From: Lobulomyces angularis
Lineage: Eukaryota; Chytridiomycota; Chytridiomycetes; Lobulomycetales; Lobulomycetaceae
Assembly: GCA_027604685.1 (NCBI GenBank)
Contig: JADHYX010000390.1
Coordinates: 9,260 to 20,660, forward strand
Reading direction: 5' to 3'
Length of the DNA: 11,401 bases
In this document: in pieces, positions 11,394-11,401 of the stretch
Position numbering within the stretch: position 1 is the first letter of the stretch
Layout of the letters: each line of letters opens with the position of its first letter
Translations under genes and position numbers: made by a program
Notes under the pieces: model-generated
What the model was told of the DNA's origin: nothing
Seen by the model: only the letters and a program-made list of their open reading frames with translations
Databases searched by the model: none

Positions 11394-11401
11394 ATCCACT
11401 A

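Overview
This is AT-rich nuclear DNA from a eukaryote. It carries five protein-coding genes broken by about 22 short, T-rich GT..AG introns (most 49-146 nt), and the spacers are almost pure A/T with homopolymer runs of up to 21 bases. All five genes read with the standard code and use TAA, TGA and TAG as stops. Four genes are general eukaryotic housekeeping genes: SND1/Tudor-SN, TRAPPC3/Bet3, DCTN2/dynamitin and polyubiquitin. The fifth is a clear relative of CCDC40, a ruler protein of motile cilia, so the organism most likely has a flagellated stage. The ubiquitin residues Ser19 and Ser28 and the fungal-looking C-terminal half of the TRAPPC3 protein point to an early-diverging zoosporic fungus (a chytrid, Rozella or Neocallimastix-like lineage). 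That placement is inference; another flagellated AT-rich protist is possible.

Layout: 1-229 A/T-rich leader; 230 to about 3687 (+) Tudor-SN in about ten exons; 3708-4479 (-) TRAPPC3 in four coding exons, convergent with Tudor-SN and only about 20 bp from it; 4480-4604 a 125-bp divergent spacer; 4605-6307 (+) dynamitin in two exons; 6308-6707 spacer holding the ubiquitin promoter; 6708-8146 (+) a six-unit polyubiquitin gene with one intron after codon 8; 8147-8694 spacer; 8695 to at least 11393 (+) the CCDC40-like gene in nine exons, possibly continuing past the window edge. The exon models were built by hand from reading frame, splice dinucleotides and homology to the families; every internal junction keeps phase.

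The genes do not form a pathway. Thematically, dynactin (dynein cargo adaptor), TRAPP (ER-Golgi tethering) and CCDC40 (axonemal dynein-arm placement) are trafficking and motility genes, but their adjacency looks like ordinary gene order. I found no undescribed system. The points worth a second look are gene-structure oddities: a TRAPPC3 coding exon made of the ATG alone, a possible dynamitin 5' UTR intron ending exactly before its ATG, a microexon with competing in-frame donors in Tudor-SN, an unclear Tudor-SN terminal exon, and a three-unit duplication inside the polyubiquitin gene.
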